Positions 1 through 8,292 of a DNA stretch of 64,000 bases are shown piece by piece. Under the pieces are notes generated by a model, which searched no databases, was not told the DNA's origin, and was given only the letters and a program-made list of their open reading frames with translations. Positions within the stretch are counted from its first letter, which is position 1. Each line of letters opens with the position of its first letter. Source of the stretch: an uncultured Bacteriovoracaceae bacterium (GTDB taxonomy: Bacteria > Bdellovibrionota > Bacteriovoracia > Bacteriovoracales > Bacteriovoracaceae); assembly GCA_937923325.1 (NCBI GenBank), contig CAKZUQ010000013.1, forward strand, positions 62,001-126,000, read 5' to 3'. A program made the translations under genes and the position numbers.

Positions 1-89
1 GTACTTACTTCAATTCCGTCCATTTCATTTAAATGGACGATTAAGTTTTTACCTATAAATCCATCAGACCCTGTTACTAAAACATTCAT
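1..89 (-). CDS. fnlB: Partial NAD-dependent epimerase/reductase, FnlB/WbjC/CapF-like (N-terminus only)
   Basis: Only the first 29 codons are in the window; the gene runs off the left edge. The visible residues form a Rossmann nucleotide-binding start (VTGSDGFIGKNL) followed by an IVHLNEMDGIEV stretch that I recognise from the FnlB/WbjC/CapF reductases. That enzyme acts after FnlA in making UDP-L-FucNAc. It starts 15 bases after the fnlA stop, so the two are probably co-transcribed. The pathway context supports the call, but with so little sequence another extended SDR sugar epimerase is possible. Confidence 0.6.
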   Translation of the reverse strand, partial: MNVLVTGSDGFIGKNLIVHLNEMDGIEVS

Positions 90-104
90 AAAAATATACC
101 TTTC

Positions 105-1118
105 TTATTTATTAACCATATCATTTATAAAATTTAACTTTAACAAAAGTTTTTTCATACCTTCGATATCAAGTCTCGTAGTATTGTGCGAGTTATAATC
201 TTCAGAAACAGTGATTTCTTCGATTCCAGAATCAACAAATTTTTCATAGTTTAAATCTCTCATATCTGCAGAAACTCTATAATAATCTCCTAAATCTTCA
301 GCAGAAGACATCTCTTCTCTACTTAAAAGAGCTTCAAACAACTTTTCTCCATGGCGAGTACCAATGATATTAATTGGAAAGTTTTCTTTATTTAGTAATG
401 AGCACAATGACTTTGCCAAAACCTCAATCGTTGCTGCAGGAGCTTTTTGAATGAACATGTCTCCATTTTTTCCATTTTCAAAGGCATATAATACTAAATC
501 TACAGCGTCTTCAAGAGTCATCATAAATCTAGTCATATTTGGGTCTGTTATTGATAAAGGTTTATTAGCTAGTATTTGCTCTGTAAATAGAGGTATAACA
601 GAACCTCTTGATGCCATAACATTACCGTATCTCGTGCCACAAATTACAGTATTTGTATGTGTAAGGTTTCTCGACTTTGCAACCATAACCTTTTCCATCA
701 TTGCCTTAGAGATTCCCATTGCATTAATAGGATAAACGGCTTTATCAGTACTCAAGCAAACAACACGTGATATTTTATTCTGAATTGCGGCTTCAAGAAC
801 ATTTTCAGTTCCTAGGACATTTGTCTTAACGGCCTCCATAGGGTGAAATTCACAAGAAGGAACTTGCTTCAAAGCAGCAGCATGGAAGACATAGTCAATA
901 CCCCTCATAGCATTAGATATACTGTTATAATCTCTAACATCACCTATATAAAACTTGAGTTTATCGCTATTATACTTCTTTCTCATGTCATCTTGCTTTT
1001 TCTCATCACGACTAAAAATTCTAATTTCAGAGATATTAGTGCTTAAAAAACGATCAAGAACAGCATTGCCAAAAGAGCCTGTACCACCAGTAATTAATAA
1101 TTTTTTTCCATTAAACAT
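105..1118 (-). CDS. fnlA: UDP-GlcNAc 4,6-dehydratase (5-inverting), FnlA/WbjB/CapE family
   Basis: This 337-residue protein is an extended SDR enzyme expected to convert UDP-GlcNAc to the 4-keto-6-deoxy-L-arabino intermediate, the first step towards UDP-L-FucNAc or UDP-L-QuiNAc. The N-terminal GGTGSFGNAV is the NAD(P) loop. The active-site block STDKAVYPINAMGISKAMMEK places a methionine where most SDRs have the catalytic tyrosine, a mark of the FnlA/CapE group as distinct from plain PseB. Length is normal for the family. The ATG has a GAGG ribosome site 7-10 bases upstream. It follows the Wzx gene after 79 bases and precedes an fnlB start, matching the fnlABC order. PseB is the main alternative. 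Confidence 0.88.
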   Translation of the reverse strand: MFNGKKLLITGGTGSFGNAVLDRFLSTNISEIRIFSRDEKKQDDMRKKYNSDKLKFYIGDVRDYNSISNAMRGIDYVFHAAALKQVPSCEFHPMEAVKTNVLGTENVLEAAIQNKISRVVCLSTDKAVYPINAMGISKAMMEKVMVAKSRNLTHTNTVICGTRYGNVMASRGSVIPLFTEQILANKPLSITDPNMTRFMMTLEDAVDLVLYAFENGKNGDMFIQKAPAATIEVLAKSLCSLLNKENFPINIIGTRHGEKLFEALLSREEMSSAEDLGDYYRVSADMRDLNYEKFVDSGIEEITVSEDYNSHNTTRLDIEGMKKLLLKLNFINDMVNK

Positions 1119-1197
1119 ACTATAACCTCAATATTTTTTCAGATAACTGTTAAGAATACTATTATAAATATACAGTGTTTGCCTAGCACTCATCGTT

Positions 1198-2448
1198 TTA
1201 GTTTGTTAAAACTGTGAACCAAATTATTGGCACAAGCAAGGAAGTCGCTACGCACAATAACAAATAGTAATAATCTCTAAATTTAGAAAAATAAAGAGAA
1301 AGAGTATAATACAATACATAAGTTAAATAAGTAGCAACAGCAACACCCAAAATACCAAAGTCTTTCAGTAGTAGAATAGATAATGCAATGTTAAAAATTG
1401 CCGTTATAAAGCTAATCGATGATAAAGTTTTACTCTTTTTTTGATAAAATATTTCAGTAGAATAATAATAGTAAAAGGCTAATATAAATAGCCCCGCGAG
1501 TACAACTTGAGATATTTTATGTAGATCATTAATGTCATAAATACTTTTCGTATACATATATGAAATACCAAGATGGACCAACATAGATGTAAAAATGTAA
1601 AAAACGGTTACGCCTACGAAGTACTTCCTTTTAAATTCAAGAGATACATATTTGTTATAGTTTTTGGCCATAACGTGTGGAACTCCTAGTGCAAGAGCTC
1701 CATTGAGAAGCATAAATATAGACGCCCAAGAGTATGCTAGAGAATAGGTTGCAAGATTCTCAGTGGACGAGAAAACTTTTATTATATAGCGATCCGATCC
1801 AGAAGTAATCCACTGAGAAAAGCTATGTGGAAGCAATGCAAGCGCAAATAATAGAACGTCTTTATTATTTTTATAAAAAGAGAATTGAAGAGGTTTTTTA
1901 AAAAGAGATACCAATCTTAACTCTTTGCAAAAGATTAAAGCTATAATATTTGCAAAGCCAATCAAAGTAAGAATGCATTTAGTTGAAGAAAAGAACTCAC
2001 TTGAGAATTTAGTTAGCAATATAACAATAAAAGTTACAAAAGCCTTAGATAAACAACATATAAAAAAAGATTTTACCCCACTGACAAATCTTCCATAATT
2101 AGAGTTAACTAGAAAAAGAGACTCAGCAATCAAAAAAAATAAAAACGAAGTTACATTATTAAAATAAGAAACTAAGATTACTAGAGATAATATCAAGGAA
2201 GTAAATAAGTACTGATTCGAATTTTTTACAAAAGTATGGACCAGGTTAGGCTGCTCAAAAACTTCCCGTCCCACAATCGCAGAAACATTTAAAGTAATAA
2301 TTGGTATAAGTAAACTACCTGTAACAAGGTATAAAGAGAAACTTGCAAGATCAGAAACACTCATAACTGATGCGAGGATAGGAATCAAAAGTAAAAGTAC
2401 ACCTCGATTCAGCCCAATAGAAAGTGCATAATATATAAGATTAGACAA
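1198..2448 (-). CDS. wzx: Wzx-type oligosaccharide flippase (MOP/polysaccharide transporter family)
   Basis: The 416-residue protein is almost entirely hydrophobic, with about 12 predicted membrane helices and short basic loops, as in Wzx flippases that move lipid-linked repeat units across the inner membrane. I see no sharp sequence motif, which is usual for Wzx, so the call rests on topology, length and its place among glycan genes. The start is a TTG preceded by AAAGG at a good distance (2454-2458); no ATG nearby has such a site. It lies downstream of the surface-glycan transferase with a 32-base gap. A Wzy polymerase is a weaker alternative because the helices are evenly spread without a large periplasmic loop. 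Confidence 0.82.
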   Translation of the reverse strand: MSNLIYYALSIGLNRGVLLLLIPILASVMSVSDLASFSLYLVTGSLLIPIITLNVSAIVGREVFEQPNLVHTFVKNSNQYLFTSLILSLVILVSYFNNVTSFLFFLIAESLFLVNSNYGRFVSGVKSFFICCLSKAFVTFIVILLTKFSSEFFSSTKCILTLIGFANIIALIFCKELRLVSLFKKPLQFSFYKNNKDVLLFALALLPHSFSQWITSGSDRYIIKVFSSTENLATYSLAYSWASIFMLLNGALALGVPHVMAKNYNKYVSLEFKRKYFVGVTVFYIFTSMLVHLGISYMYTKSIYDINDLHKISQVVLAGLFILAFYYYYSTEIFYQKKSKTLSSISFITAIFNIALSILLLKDFGILGVAVATYLTYVLYYTLSLYFSKFRDYYYLLLCVATSLLVPIIWFTVLTN

Positions 2449-2480
2449 AACAGAAACCTTTATATTTATTAATTAGAAGT

Positions 2481-3590
2481 TTAGTCGTATTCATTGCTCG
2501 CCTCTGAAATCCTTGAAACTACTTGTGAGATATCAATACATTTATTAAGTTCAAAGTTAAGAATGTCAGGTAAAGTATTCATATACTCAATAGCTAAAGT
2601 TGACCCAAAATGAATTATACTATTTGCATAAGGCAAAGATTCAAAACTTAAAACAACATCATGAGACAATGTCTCATAATGAATTTTAAAACTATTATAA
2701 TAAACAGGATGTGGTCTCAAAATAATACTTAAGTTATCTATTTCACTTAATCTTTTGCAGATATCTAATTCAACCAAAACTTGAGATACTCTACCACTTC
2801 CAATAATTAAAACTGTAAAGCTAGTTTGTTTCTCACCAATAGATAAAAATGGTTTTACGATATCTTTTCTAAAAACTTTGAAATAGATATCTTTTTCAAA
2901 CTTTTGGAAGCTTAATTCATCAAATACTTCTATTTGATATACATTTCCAAGTTTATATTTTGGTTTCCAATCAACAGGAAGAACACCATGTTGATATAAG
3001 TGTAAGTTCTGTTCTTTAATAGAGCAGATATGACTAATTAAAAAAGCCCATCGATCATAATGATTTGTCATACTAACTTTTTCAAATTTTGAATCCGCAA
3101 AAAAAAGAGCAAAGGATGTAAGTTCAGGGACTACAAGTAAAGAATAAAAAGTCCAAGGCTTGCTTATATTATTTTTTAAAAAGACATACAACACCTTTAA
3201 ATATACAGATATTGAACTAGCTTTAATTTTCTCTTTATTACAATAAGGAGAGGTTCCAACTTTAGTAACCAAGTCCCCATTACATTTATTTTTAAATATT
3301 TCATCAGCTTTATTAGAGTTAACAAACCAAAGTTCTCGAGTTTTTTTTGAGTGATTATCAATTCGAAGTCTACTTGCCATAGGAACAAAAACAAGAAAGG
3401 GTGAAATAAATAATATACACCATCCAAAAAACCAATAAACGAAGAAGTTCCAAATTTTAAATTTCTTTTTTTGTAATGGACGAAATAAAGGGAATAAGAA
3501 ACCTTCATCCCTAGAGAGCTTTCTATCTAAGTCAAGTTCATTCTCTATAGCTTGAAAGATAAGGTAAGGTAATTGGTTTTTAACATCCAT
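2481..3590 (-). CDS. Probable GT-B surface-polysaccharide glycosyltransferase (polysialyl-/capsule-transferase-like)
   Basis: About 369 residues, no close family recognised with certainty. Near residues 60-80 there is a hydrophobic segment that could tether it to the membrane. The C-terminal half carries features of GT-B transferases that act on capsule or LPS: LYQHGVLPVDW, an IILRPHPVYY block with the HP motif seen in polysialyltransferase and CDP-glycerol transferases, and FGSTLAIEY near the end. Its position between nonulosonate synthesis genes and the flippase suggests it transfers a sugar, possibly the nonulosonate itself. I chose the ATG at 3590; a TTG at 3596 that overlaps the ptmA stop as TTGA is equally possible. 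Confidence 0.6.
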   Translation of the reverse strand: MDVKNQLPYLIFQAIENELDLDRKLSRDEGFLFPLFRPLQKKKFKIWNFFVYWFFGWCILFISPFLVFVPMASRLRIDNHSKKTRELWFVNSNKADEIFKNKCNGDLVTKVGTSPYCNKEKIKASSISVYLKVLYVFLKNNISKPWTFYSLLVVPELTSFALFFADSKFEKVSMTNHYDRWAFLISHICSIKEQNLHLYQHGVLPVDWKPKYKLGNVYQIEVFDELSFQKFEKDIYFKVFRKDIVKPFLSIGEKQTSFTVLIIGSGRVSQVLVELDICKRLSEIDNLSIILRPHPVYYNSFKIHYETLSHDVVLSFESLPYANSIIHFGSTLAIEYMNTLPDILNFELNKCIDISQVVSRISEASNEYD

Positions 3591-3592
3591 AT

Positions 3593-4351
3593 TCAAAGAG
3601 AGAAACCATTATCTAGAACTATGTTTTGACCATTAAGATTTTTAGATTTTTTTGATAATAGTAAAGTAATAAACTCAGCAACGTCTTCAGCAGATAACAT
3701 TTCTTCGCCGTTTGTATATTTTGAATACTTCTCAACAAAGCTTTTATCATGGTTAGAAAATATACCTCCAGGGCTAATACAATTAACCTGAAATAAAGAG
3801 CTATTAACATACTTAGATATATACTTTGTTAAATGAACGATGGACGACTTTATTGCTGCATATTCAACTGGCATAGTAAAAGATTCTCCCTCGTAAATAT
3901 CAAACTTTGGAGCAATTACACCATAAATAGATGCTATATTTAAAAGTTTCATAGGCTTCTTTTTATCAAGAAAGTACTTTACGTAAGCTTGAGACAAGTT
4001 GAATGCTGCACCTAAATGTAAATTTACATTCTCATTAAAATTACTTAATTTAACATCTAAGAATTCAGCTCCATAAGATTTATTTCGAGGATAAGAGCAG
4101 TTTATAACAGCATCTATTAAATCACATGAAGAGAAGTAATTATTTAAAGATTCCGTACAAAGCAAGTCTAATTCAATTATTTTTAAATTTTCTTTATGAC
4201 CAGGAGAGACTTCCTCAAAAAGACTCTCCAATGACTCAATGCTCACATCAGATGCATGTACAACAGCACCCTCATCTAAGCATTTTTTTACAAGATTACG
4301 CCCCAGTAAACCACCAGCTCCAGCAATAAAAATATTTTCACCTTCTAACAT
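3593..4351 (-). CDS. ptmA: SDR-family oxidoreductase, PtmA-like (legionaminic acid cluster)
   Basis: This 252-residue short-chain dehydrogenase has an N-terminal nucleotide loop (GAGGLLGRN), the NAxxx-equivalent region, a serine near residue 140 (IASIYG) and the catalytic YAAIK tetrad. A C-terminal NGQNIVLDNGFSL is the usual end of classical SDRs. Together with the upstream ptmE, ptmF and legF it reproduces the ptmE-ptmF-ptmB-ptmA order I recall from the Campylobacter flagellin-glycan locus, where PtmA is proposed to work with PtmF in supplying the hexosamine precursor. The start overlaps the legF stop by 7 bases. The exact reaction cannot be read from the sequence. Confidence 0.75.
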   Translation of the reverse strand: MLEGENIFIAGAGGLLGRNLVKKCLDEGAVVHASDVSIESLESLFEEVSPGHKENLKIIELDLLCTESLNNYFSSCDLIDAVINCSYPRNKSYGAEFLDVKLSNFNENVNLHLGAAFNLSQAYVKYFLDKKKPMKLLNIASIYGVIAPKFDIYEGESFTMPVEYAAIKSSIVHLTKYISKYVNSSLFQVNCISPGGIFSNHDKSFVEKYSKYTNGEEMLSAEDVAEFITLLLSKKSKNLNGQNIVLDNGFSL

Positions 4352-5055
4352 GATGTCTTCTCCTTGTTTTTAATTAGCATATTAGCAATATTAAAATCAT
4401 ATATATCATCAATATCTACAGAACGCTCTCGAGGAACTTCTATAGAAGTTACATTTCCATCAAACAGTCCGTTATTAGATAAAATATAAGATGGTCTAGT
4501 AGCGTAAACTAAAGTCGTAATATCGTAACTTGTAACAGTATCTTGTCTTCTATGAACTTTAGCTCCATCTTTAGGTGAAATTAAAAGTTCAACCGTTTCT
4601 GATTCATTAATCTTAACCATATTAAAGTAGGGACTCCTACTTGAAGGAGTAACACCAATACAAATATCAAATTTGTCACTTGAGTTTAATTTTGAAACAG
4701 CATTGTCGATATCGATTTCTTCTCTCAAGGGGCTCGTTGCAGGTAAGCTCAAGAATGTTGAGAAAGTTCCATATCGATCTTGAACCCAATTAACAGCATG
4801 TTGCCATGCTAACCATTCAGGAGCATTATCACTTGCAAGCTCTGCAGGTCTTTCAATTACAATAGCTCCAAGTTCTTTAGCGACTGCTGAAATTTCAGAG
4901 CAATCAGTTGATACAAAGATTTCATCCACGATACTTGATGCTTTTGCTAAATCGATAGAATACTGTATAAGCGGCTTCCCCTCTAGCAATCTTATATTTT
5001 TTCCTTTAAGACCTTTAGATCCACCTCTTGCAAATACAAACGCATATACACTCAT
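4345..5055 (-). CDS. legF: CMP-legionaminic acid synthetase (acylneuraminate cytidylyltransferase family)
   Basis: About 236 residues, normal for CMP-sialate/legionaminate synthetases, which join CTP and the free nonulosonic acid before transfer. The N-terminal FARGGSKGLKGKNI is the CTP-binding P-loop of the family. LPATSPLR near residue 105 and the RSVDIDDIYDF block near the C-terminus (metal and substrate binding) are also diagnostic. I took the ATG at 5055 because GGAG lies 8 bases upstream; a TTG one codon earlier is less likely. It sits between ptmF and ptmA and is equivalent to Campylobacter PtmB/LegF. Specificity for legionaminate rather than sialate is inferred from the neighbours. 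Confidence 0.88.
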   Translation of the reverse strand: MSVYAFVFARGGSKGLKGKNIRLLEGKPLIQYSIDLAKASSIVDEIFVSTDCSEISAVAKELGAIVIERPAELASDNAPEWLAWQHAVNWVQDRYGTFSTFLSLPATSPLREEIDIDNAVSKLNSSDKFDICIGVTPSSRSPYFNMVKINESETVELLISPKDGAKVHRRQDTVTSYDITTLVYATRPSYILSNNGLFDGNVTSIEVPRERSVDIDDIYDFNIANMLIKNKEKTSC

Positions 5056-5060
5056 CAAAA

Positions 5061-6041
5061 TTACTCCAAATTTAAATTAATATTTTTCTGTTTTGCTTCT
5101 TCTACTAACGAAACTGTTTTTATCGCTTCTTCAAATGAACAAAGGCGATTATTTAAATTTCCGTCTAAGCTAGAACTAAACTCATTTAACATATCAAGAT
5201 ACATCTTATTTGCATCATAATCTCGCTCACAGTAGATTATTTCTTTCTTCTCTCCACTATAAAAAATCACTTCTTTAGTTATAATATTCCACTCAAGGCT
5301 TCCTTTCGTTCCAGAAAAAACGTATAGTCTTTTGGGTTTCTTTTGTAAAAAATCTAAATGCATATTACAAATTGCACCATCAACATCAAAAATAAGATCT
5401 GCAACTTCTTCCACATTTATTTCAAGTTCACCTGTGTTTCTTAAACAACTCCAAAGAAGTTTCACATCTTTAAAGATCCACGAAATCATATCTATTTCAT
5501 GGCTAAGTTCTAGTAAAACACCTCCGCCTAACTCTTTTCTTGCTGATACACTGTGCTTATAATCTCTTGTTGGTCTCCAATCGGGTAAATATTGTCCGAC
5601 ATTAATATCTATATTCAATAAGGTTCCCAGTCTCTTTTCAGCAATTAATTCTTGAACAACTTTTGCCGAGGGTAAAAATCTCAGGCAATAGGCCACAAAT
5701 AATGACGACTTAATAGTCGGAAAAGATTTAATATTTTTTAAACTTGAAAAAATTGGCTTTTCTACTAATACAGGTACTTTGCTCTCAACGAGTCTTAAAC
5801 AATGCTCATGATGAAAACTACTTGGAGATGCTACAATTACAAAGTCAGGTTTTAAGTTGATAAGCTCTTCAATCGTTGTCAAAACTGTATCTATATTTTC
5901 AGGCTTTTTTGTATTTTTACCAGAAGAAGAAACCCCAAGAACTTTTACGTGCGGAAAAAGTATTTTTAGATTCTTACAATGCCTAATTGATATATTACCA
6001 AAGCCGACAATACCTACTGTATTTATTTTTTTTCTATTCAT
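5061..6041 (-). CDS. ptmF: Gfo/Idh/MocA-family oxidoreductase, PtmF-like
   Basis: The product of about 326 residues has an N-terminal Rossmann fold (GIVGFGNISIRH) and the family EKP motif (VPVLVEKPIF), followed by the alpha/beta GFO_IDH_MocA C-terminal domain. It should oxidise or reduce a sugar with NAD(P). I chose the ATG at 6041, which overlaps the ptmE stop by 8 bases as in coupled translation. A longer start at 6083 would run 50 bases into ptmE. In Campylobacter the gene between ptmE and ptmB is called ptmF and is implicated in precursor supply for legionaminate. I infer the same role from gene order; the substrate is not visible. Confidence 0.75.
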   Translation of the reverse strand: MNRKKINTVGIVGFGNISIRHCKNLKILFPHVKVLGVSSSGKNTKKPENIDTVLTTIEELINLKPDFVIVASPSSFHHEHCLRLVESKVPVLVEKPIFSSLKNIKSFPTIKSSLFVAYCLRFLPSAKVVQELIAEKRLGTLLNIDINVGQYLPDWRPTRDYKHSVSARKELGGGVLLELSHEIDMISWIFKDVKLLWSCLRNTGELEINVEEVADLIFDVDGAICNMHLDFLQKKPKRLYVFSGTKGSLEWNIITKEVIFYSGEKKEIIYCERDYDANKMYLDMLNEFSSSLDGNLNNRLCSFEEAIKTVSLVEEAKQKNINLNLE

Positions 6042-7089
6042 TCCAAAACCGCTTAATATCTTCTTGAGCTCGCTTAAAATCATTTAACTGTCCAATATCC
6101 AGCCAATATTCATGAACTGGATACATCAATACATCTTGTCCAGACATGATTTCTCTTTCTAAAAGTGAAGGCATATCAATAACTTCATCCTCTTTTAAAG
6201 TTGACACAATACTGGGATCTAAAACATACATACCAGCATTAACGTGAAATCTTTCAATTGGCTTCTCTACCATAGAAGTAATTTTTCTACCATCACTTCT
6301 TATTACGCCATAAGGAACTTGATACTCATACTCCCTGACACAAATAGTACTTTTTGCATTATTTGAATTATGAAAATCAATAAGTGATTTAAAATTCATC
6401 TTCGTTAAAATATCTCCATTCAATACAATTATTGGGAGTTTTTCAATGCTAGGTGGTAGTAAGCTTAGTGCTCCACCAGTCCCAAGAGGAGATTCTTCAT
6501 GAACATATTTAATACTTACTCCTAACTTTGTTCCATCTCCAAAGTGGTCTTTAATCATTTCGGGCAAATAATGGGTAGAAATATAAAAATTTTTAAACCC
6601 GTCATTTCTCAACCCAATAATTGTTGTTTCCAATATTGGGCGCGTTCCAACTTTTAACATAGGCTTAGGACAATTGTTTGTTAACGGTCTTAATCTCGTT
6701 CCAAAACCTCCGGCCATTAAAAAAACAGGGTTCTCTAAACTTTCTTTGTTTGTCACACTAGTTAACGTCTCAATTCCAATAATTACTTCATTTTCAACTA
6801 TTGGTATTGCCAGTATCTGCTTTTGAAGCATTCGCTGATGTAAATCTTCTTTTGAATCTTTTAAGCTTCCAATTATAGGATCTTTTTCCATGATTAAAGA
6901 AACTTCATCATCTAAACTCAGTGATTTTAAAATCCCTCGCCTAACATCACCATCTGTGACAACACCTAGTAATTTTCTTTCATCAGAAACAACAAGGGCA
7001 ATGCGGAGTCCTTTTTCATCAATTAATTTCAGAGCCTCTTTTATGGATGTATCAGGAGAAACTAAAATTTCTTCATATTTTGCTTTCAT
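6034..7089 (-). CDS. ptmE: PtmE-like sugar-phosphate guanylyltransferase with N-terminal CBS pair
   Basis: The 351-residue protein fuses two CBS domains (about residues 8-115, including VVTDGDVRRGIL) to a nucleotidyltransferase domain (from about 120). The latter opens with MAGGFGTRLRPLTNNCPKPML, the G-rich loop and PKP motif of the GlmU/RmlA/ManC class, and has LNGDIL for metal binding. This architecture is that of Campylobacter PtmE, which makes GDP-glucosamine(acetyl) and so commits the route to GDP-linked legionaminate precursors. The CBS pair suggests regulation by adenine nucleotides, which is inference. It is followed by ptmF with an 8-base overlap; AAGGAC lies just upstream of the ATG. 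Confidence 0.85.
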   Translation of the reverse strand: MKAKYEEILVSPDTSIKEALKLIDEKGLRIALVVSDERKLLGVVTDGDVRRGILKSLSLDDEVSLIMEKDPIIGSLKDSKEDLHQRMLQKQILAIPIVENEVIIGIETLTSVTNKESLENPVFLMAGGFGTRLRPLTNNCPKPMLKVGTRPILETTIIGLRNDGFKNFYISTHYLPEMIKDHFGDGTKLGVSIKYVHEESPLGTGGALSLLPPSIEKLPIIVLNGDILTKMNFKSLIDFHNSNNAKSTICVREYEYQVPYGVIRSDGRKITSMVEKPIERFHVNAGMYVLDPSIVSTLKEDEVIDMPSLLEREIMSGQDVLMYPVHEYWLDIGQLNDFKRAQEDIKRFWNE

Positions 7090-7151
7090 TAACTGTCCTT
7101 AATATTAGTAATTCATAATAGGAAACATTTCAAACATACTAAAATCATTAC

Positions 7152-8288
7152 TTATTTACATTTTGTATGTATATAAGAAGTTGACGGGATTGATGATATT
7201 AAGTTCTTTCCACGATATTCATTTAGATTTTTAACAATTTCTTCCTTATTAATATATAAGTTGTCTCCCTTTGAATCTTCACTTATTTTAATCAACATTC
7301 TACTATAAACCACATCAGAACCATGTATACCATCAACATATTCGCAGTCATCTTCAGAATTAAAGACAGCTGGGTCAGAGAAATCAAAATCTATTAAGCT
7401 TTTGTTGGTTTTTAAGTTAAAAAGATAGGAATGCCTAGATTTCACTTTTAGTAATTCCTTCCAAACAGAAGGAGCATATGGAGGCAAAACAAAAACAACA
7501 CCTTTACCACTTTCAATTATTTTTTGTTTCAAGTTTTTTATTGAAGCAAGTGCATTGATATTTATACCCCCAGATTTGAAACGACTTTCTTCTCTGTTCA
7601 GTCGTCCAAGGGTCTGTTCAAAGTTGAAATCTTGATTAACTCTCGCACCATATAAAATTCCATAATAATAATAAGAACCATCATCTCTAAAACCAGAACA
7701 ACAACCTCCAGAAATCTTTTTCCCAAAGATATGATTAAACTTTCTATCGAAGTAAGCCAAGTAAACTGGGTTTGATAAATCAGTTAAGTATTTAACCGTT
7801 AGAATGAAAGGTTTAAAGAACTTTTTCACGGATGCCTTTAACTCTCTAAAGTAACTCGTTCTTTTTTTATCGATAACAGGGTAAACTTGATAGTTAGAAT
7901 TTAGCCACTCCGGATCAATTACAACGACCAAAGATTTCACACTGTCATATTCCTTTTTATCTAATAGCAAATTAATAAATCTTTCTAATTCACTTACTGA
8001 ATGTACAGCATATCCCGCTGATATAAATGGCCGAGAAAACATAAACTCTCGAAACTGCAAAGCTCGAGAAGAGCCAACCGAGATAACTTCAGGTTTCTTT
8101 GTCTCTATTAGCTTTAGCTTATATTCAAAATAATTTCCTTTTATATTTGCAATATTATCATTTAATAAAACCGTTTGTTTATTAACACTATAGTCCAAAG
8201 GATTTACTACTGAACCTAACAATGAAATAAATAGCAAAAGAGTTGGAAAAAGTATTAATGCTAGAATGAATGTCTTAAGTTTTTTCAT
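7152..8288 (-). CDS. Membrane-anchored SGNH/DltD-AlgX-like partner of the MBOAT acyltransferase
   Basis: A single N-terminal membrane segment (about residues 6-28) is followed by a soluble periplasmic domain. GSSR at residues 72-75 has the nucleophile-type serine of DltD- and SGNH-like proteins. An Asp-x-x-His pair (D319, H322 in VDGIHGSD) lies near the C-terminus and would complete a Ser-His-Asp triad. Such proteins accept or pass on acyl groups delivered by MBOAT proteins to sugars outside the inner membrane. It begins just after the MBOAT stop, so the two form a pair. The acceptor is presumably the glycan made by this locus. I do not recognise a named ortholog. Confidence 0.68.
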   Translation of the reverse strand: MKKLKTFILALILFPTLLLFISLLGSVVNPLDYSVNKQTVLLNDNIANIKGNYFEYKLKLIETKKPEVISVGSSRALQFREFMFSRPFISAGYAVHSVSELERFINLLLDKKEYDSVKSLVVVIDPEWLNSNYQVYPVIDKKRTSYFRELKASVKKFFKPFILTVKYLTDLSNPVYLAYFDRKFNHIFGKKISGGCCSGFRDDGSYYYYGILYGARVNQDFNFEQTLGRLNREESRFKSGGININALASIKNLKQKIIESGKGVVFVLPPYAPSVWKELLKVKSRHSYLFNLKTNKSLIDFDFSDPAVFNSEDDCEYVDGIHGSDVVYSRMLIKISEDSKGDNLYINKEEIVKNLNEYRGKNLISSIPSTSYIHTKCK

Positions 8289-8292
8289 ATTA

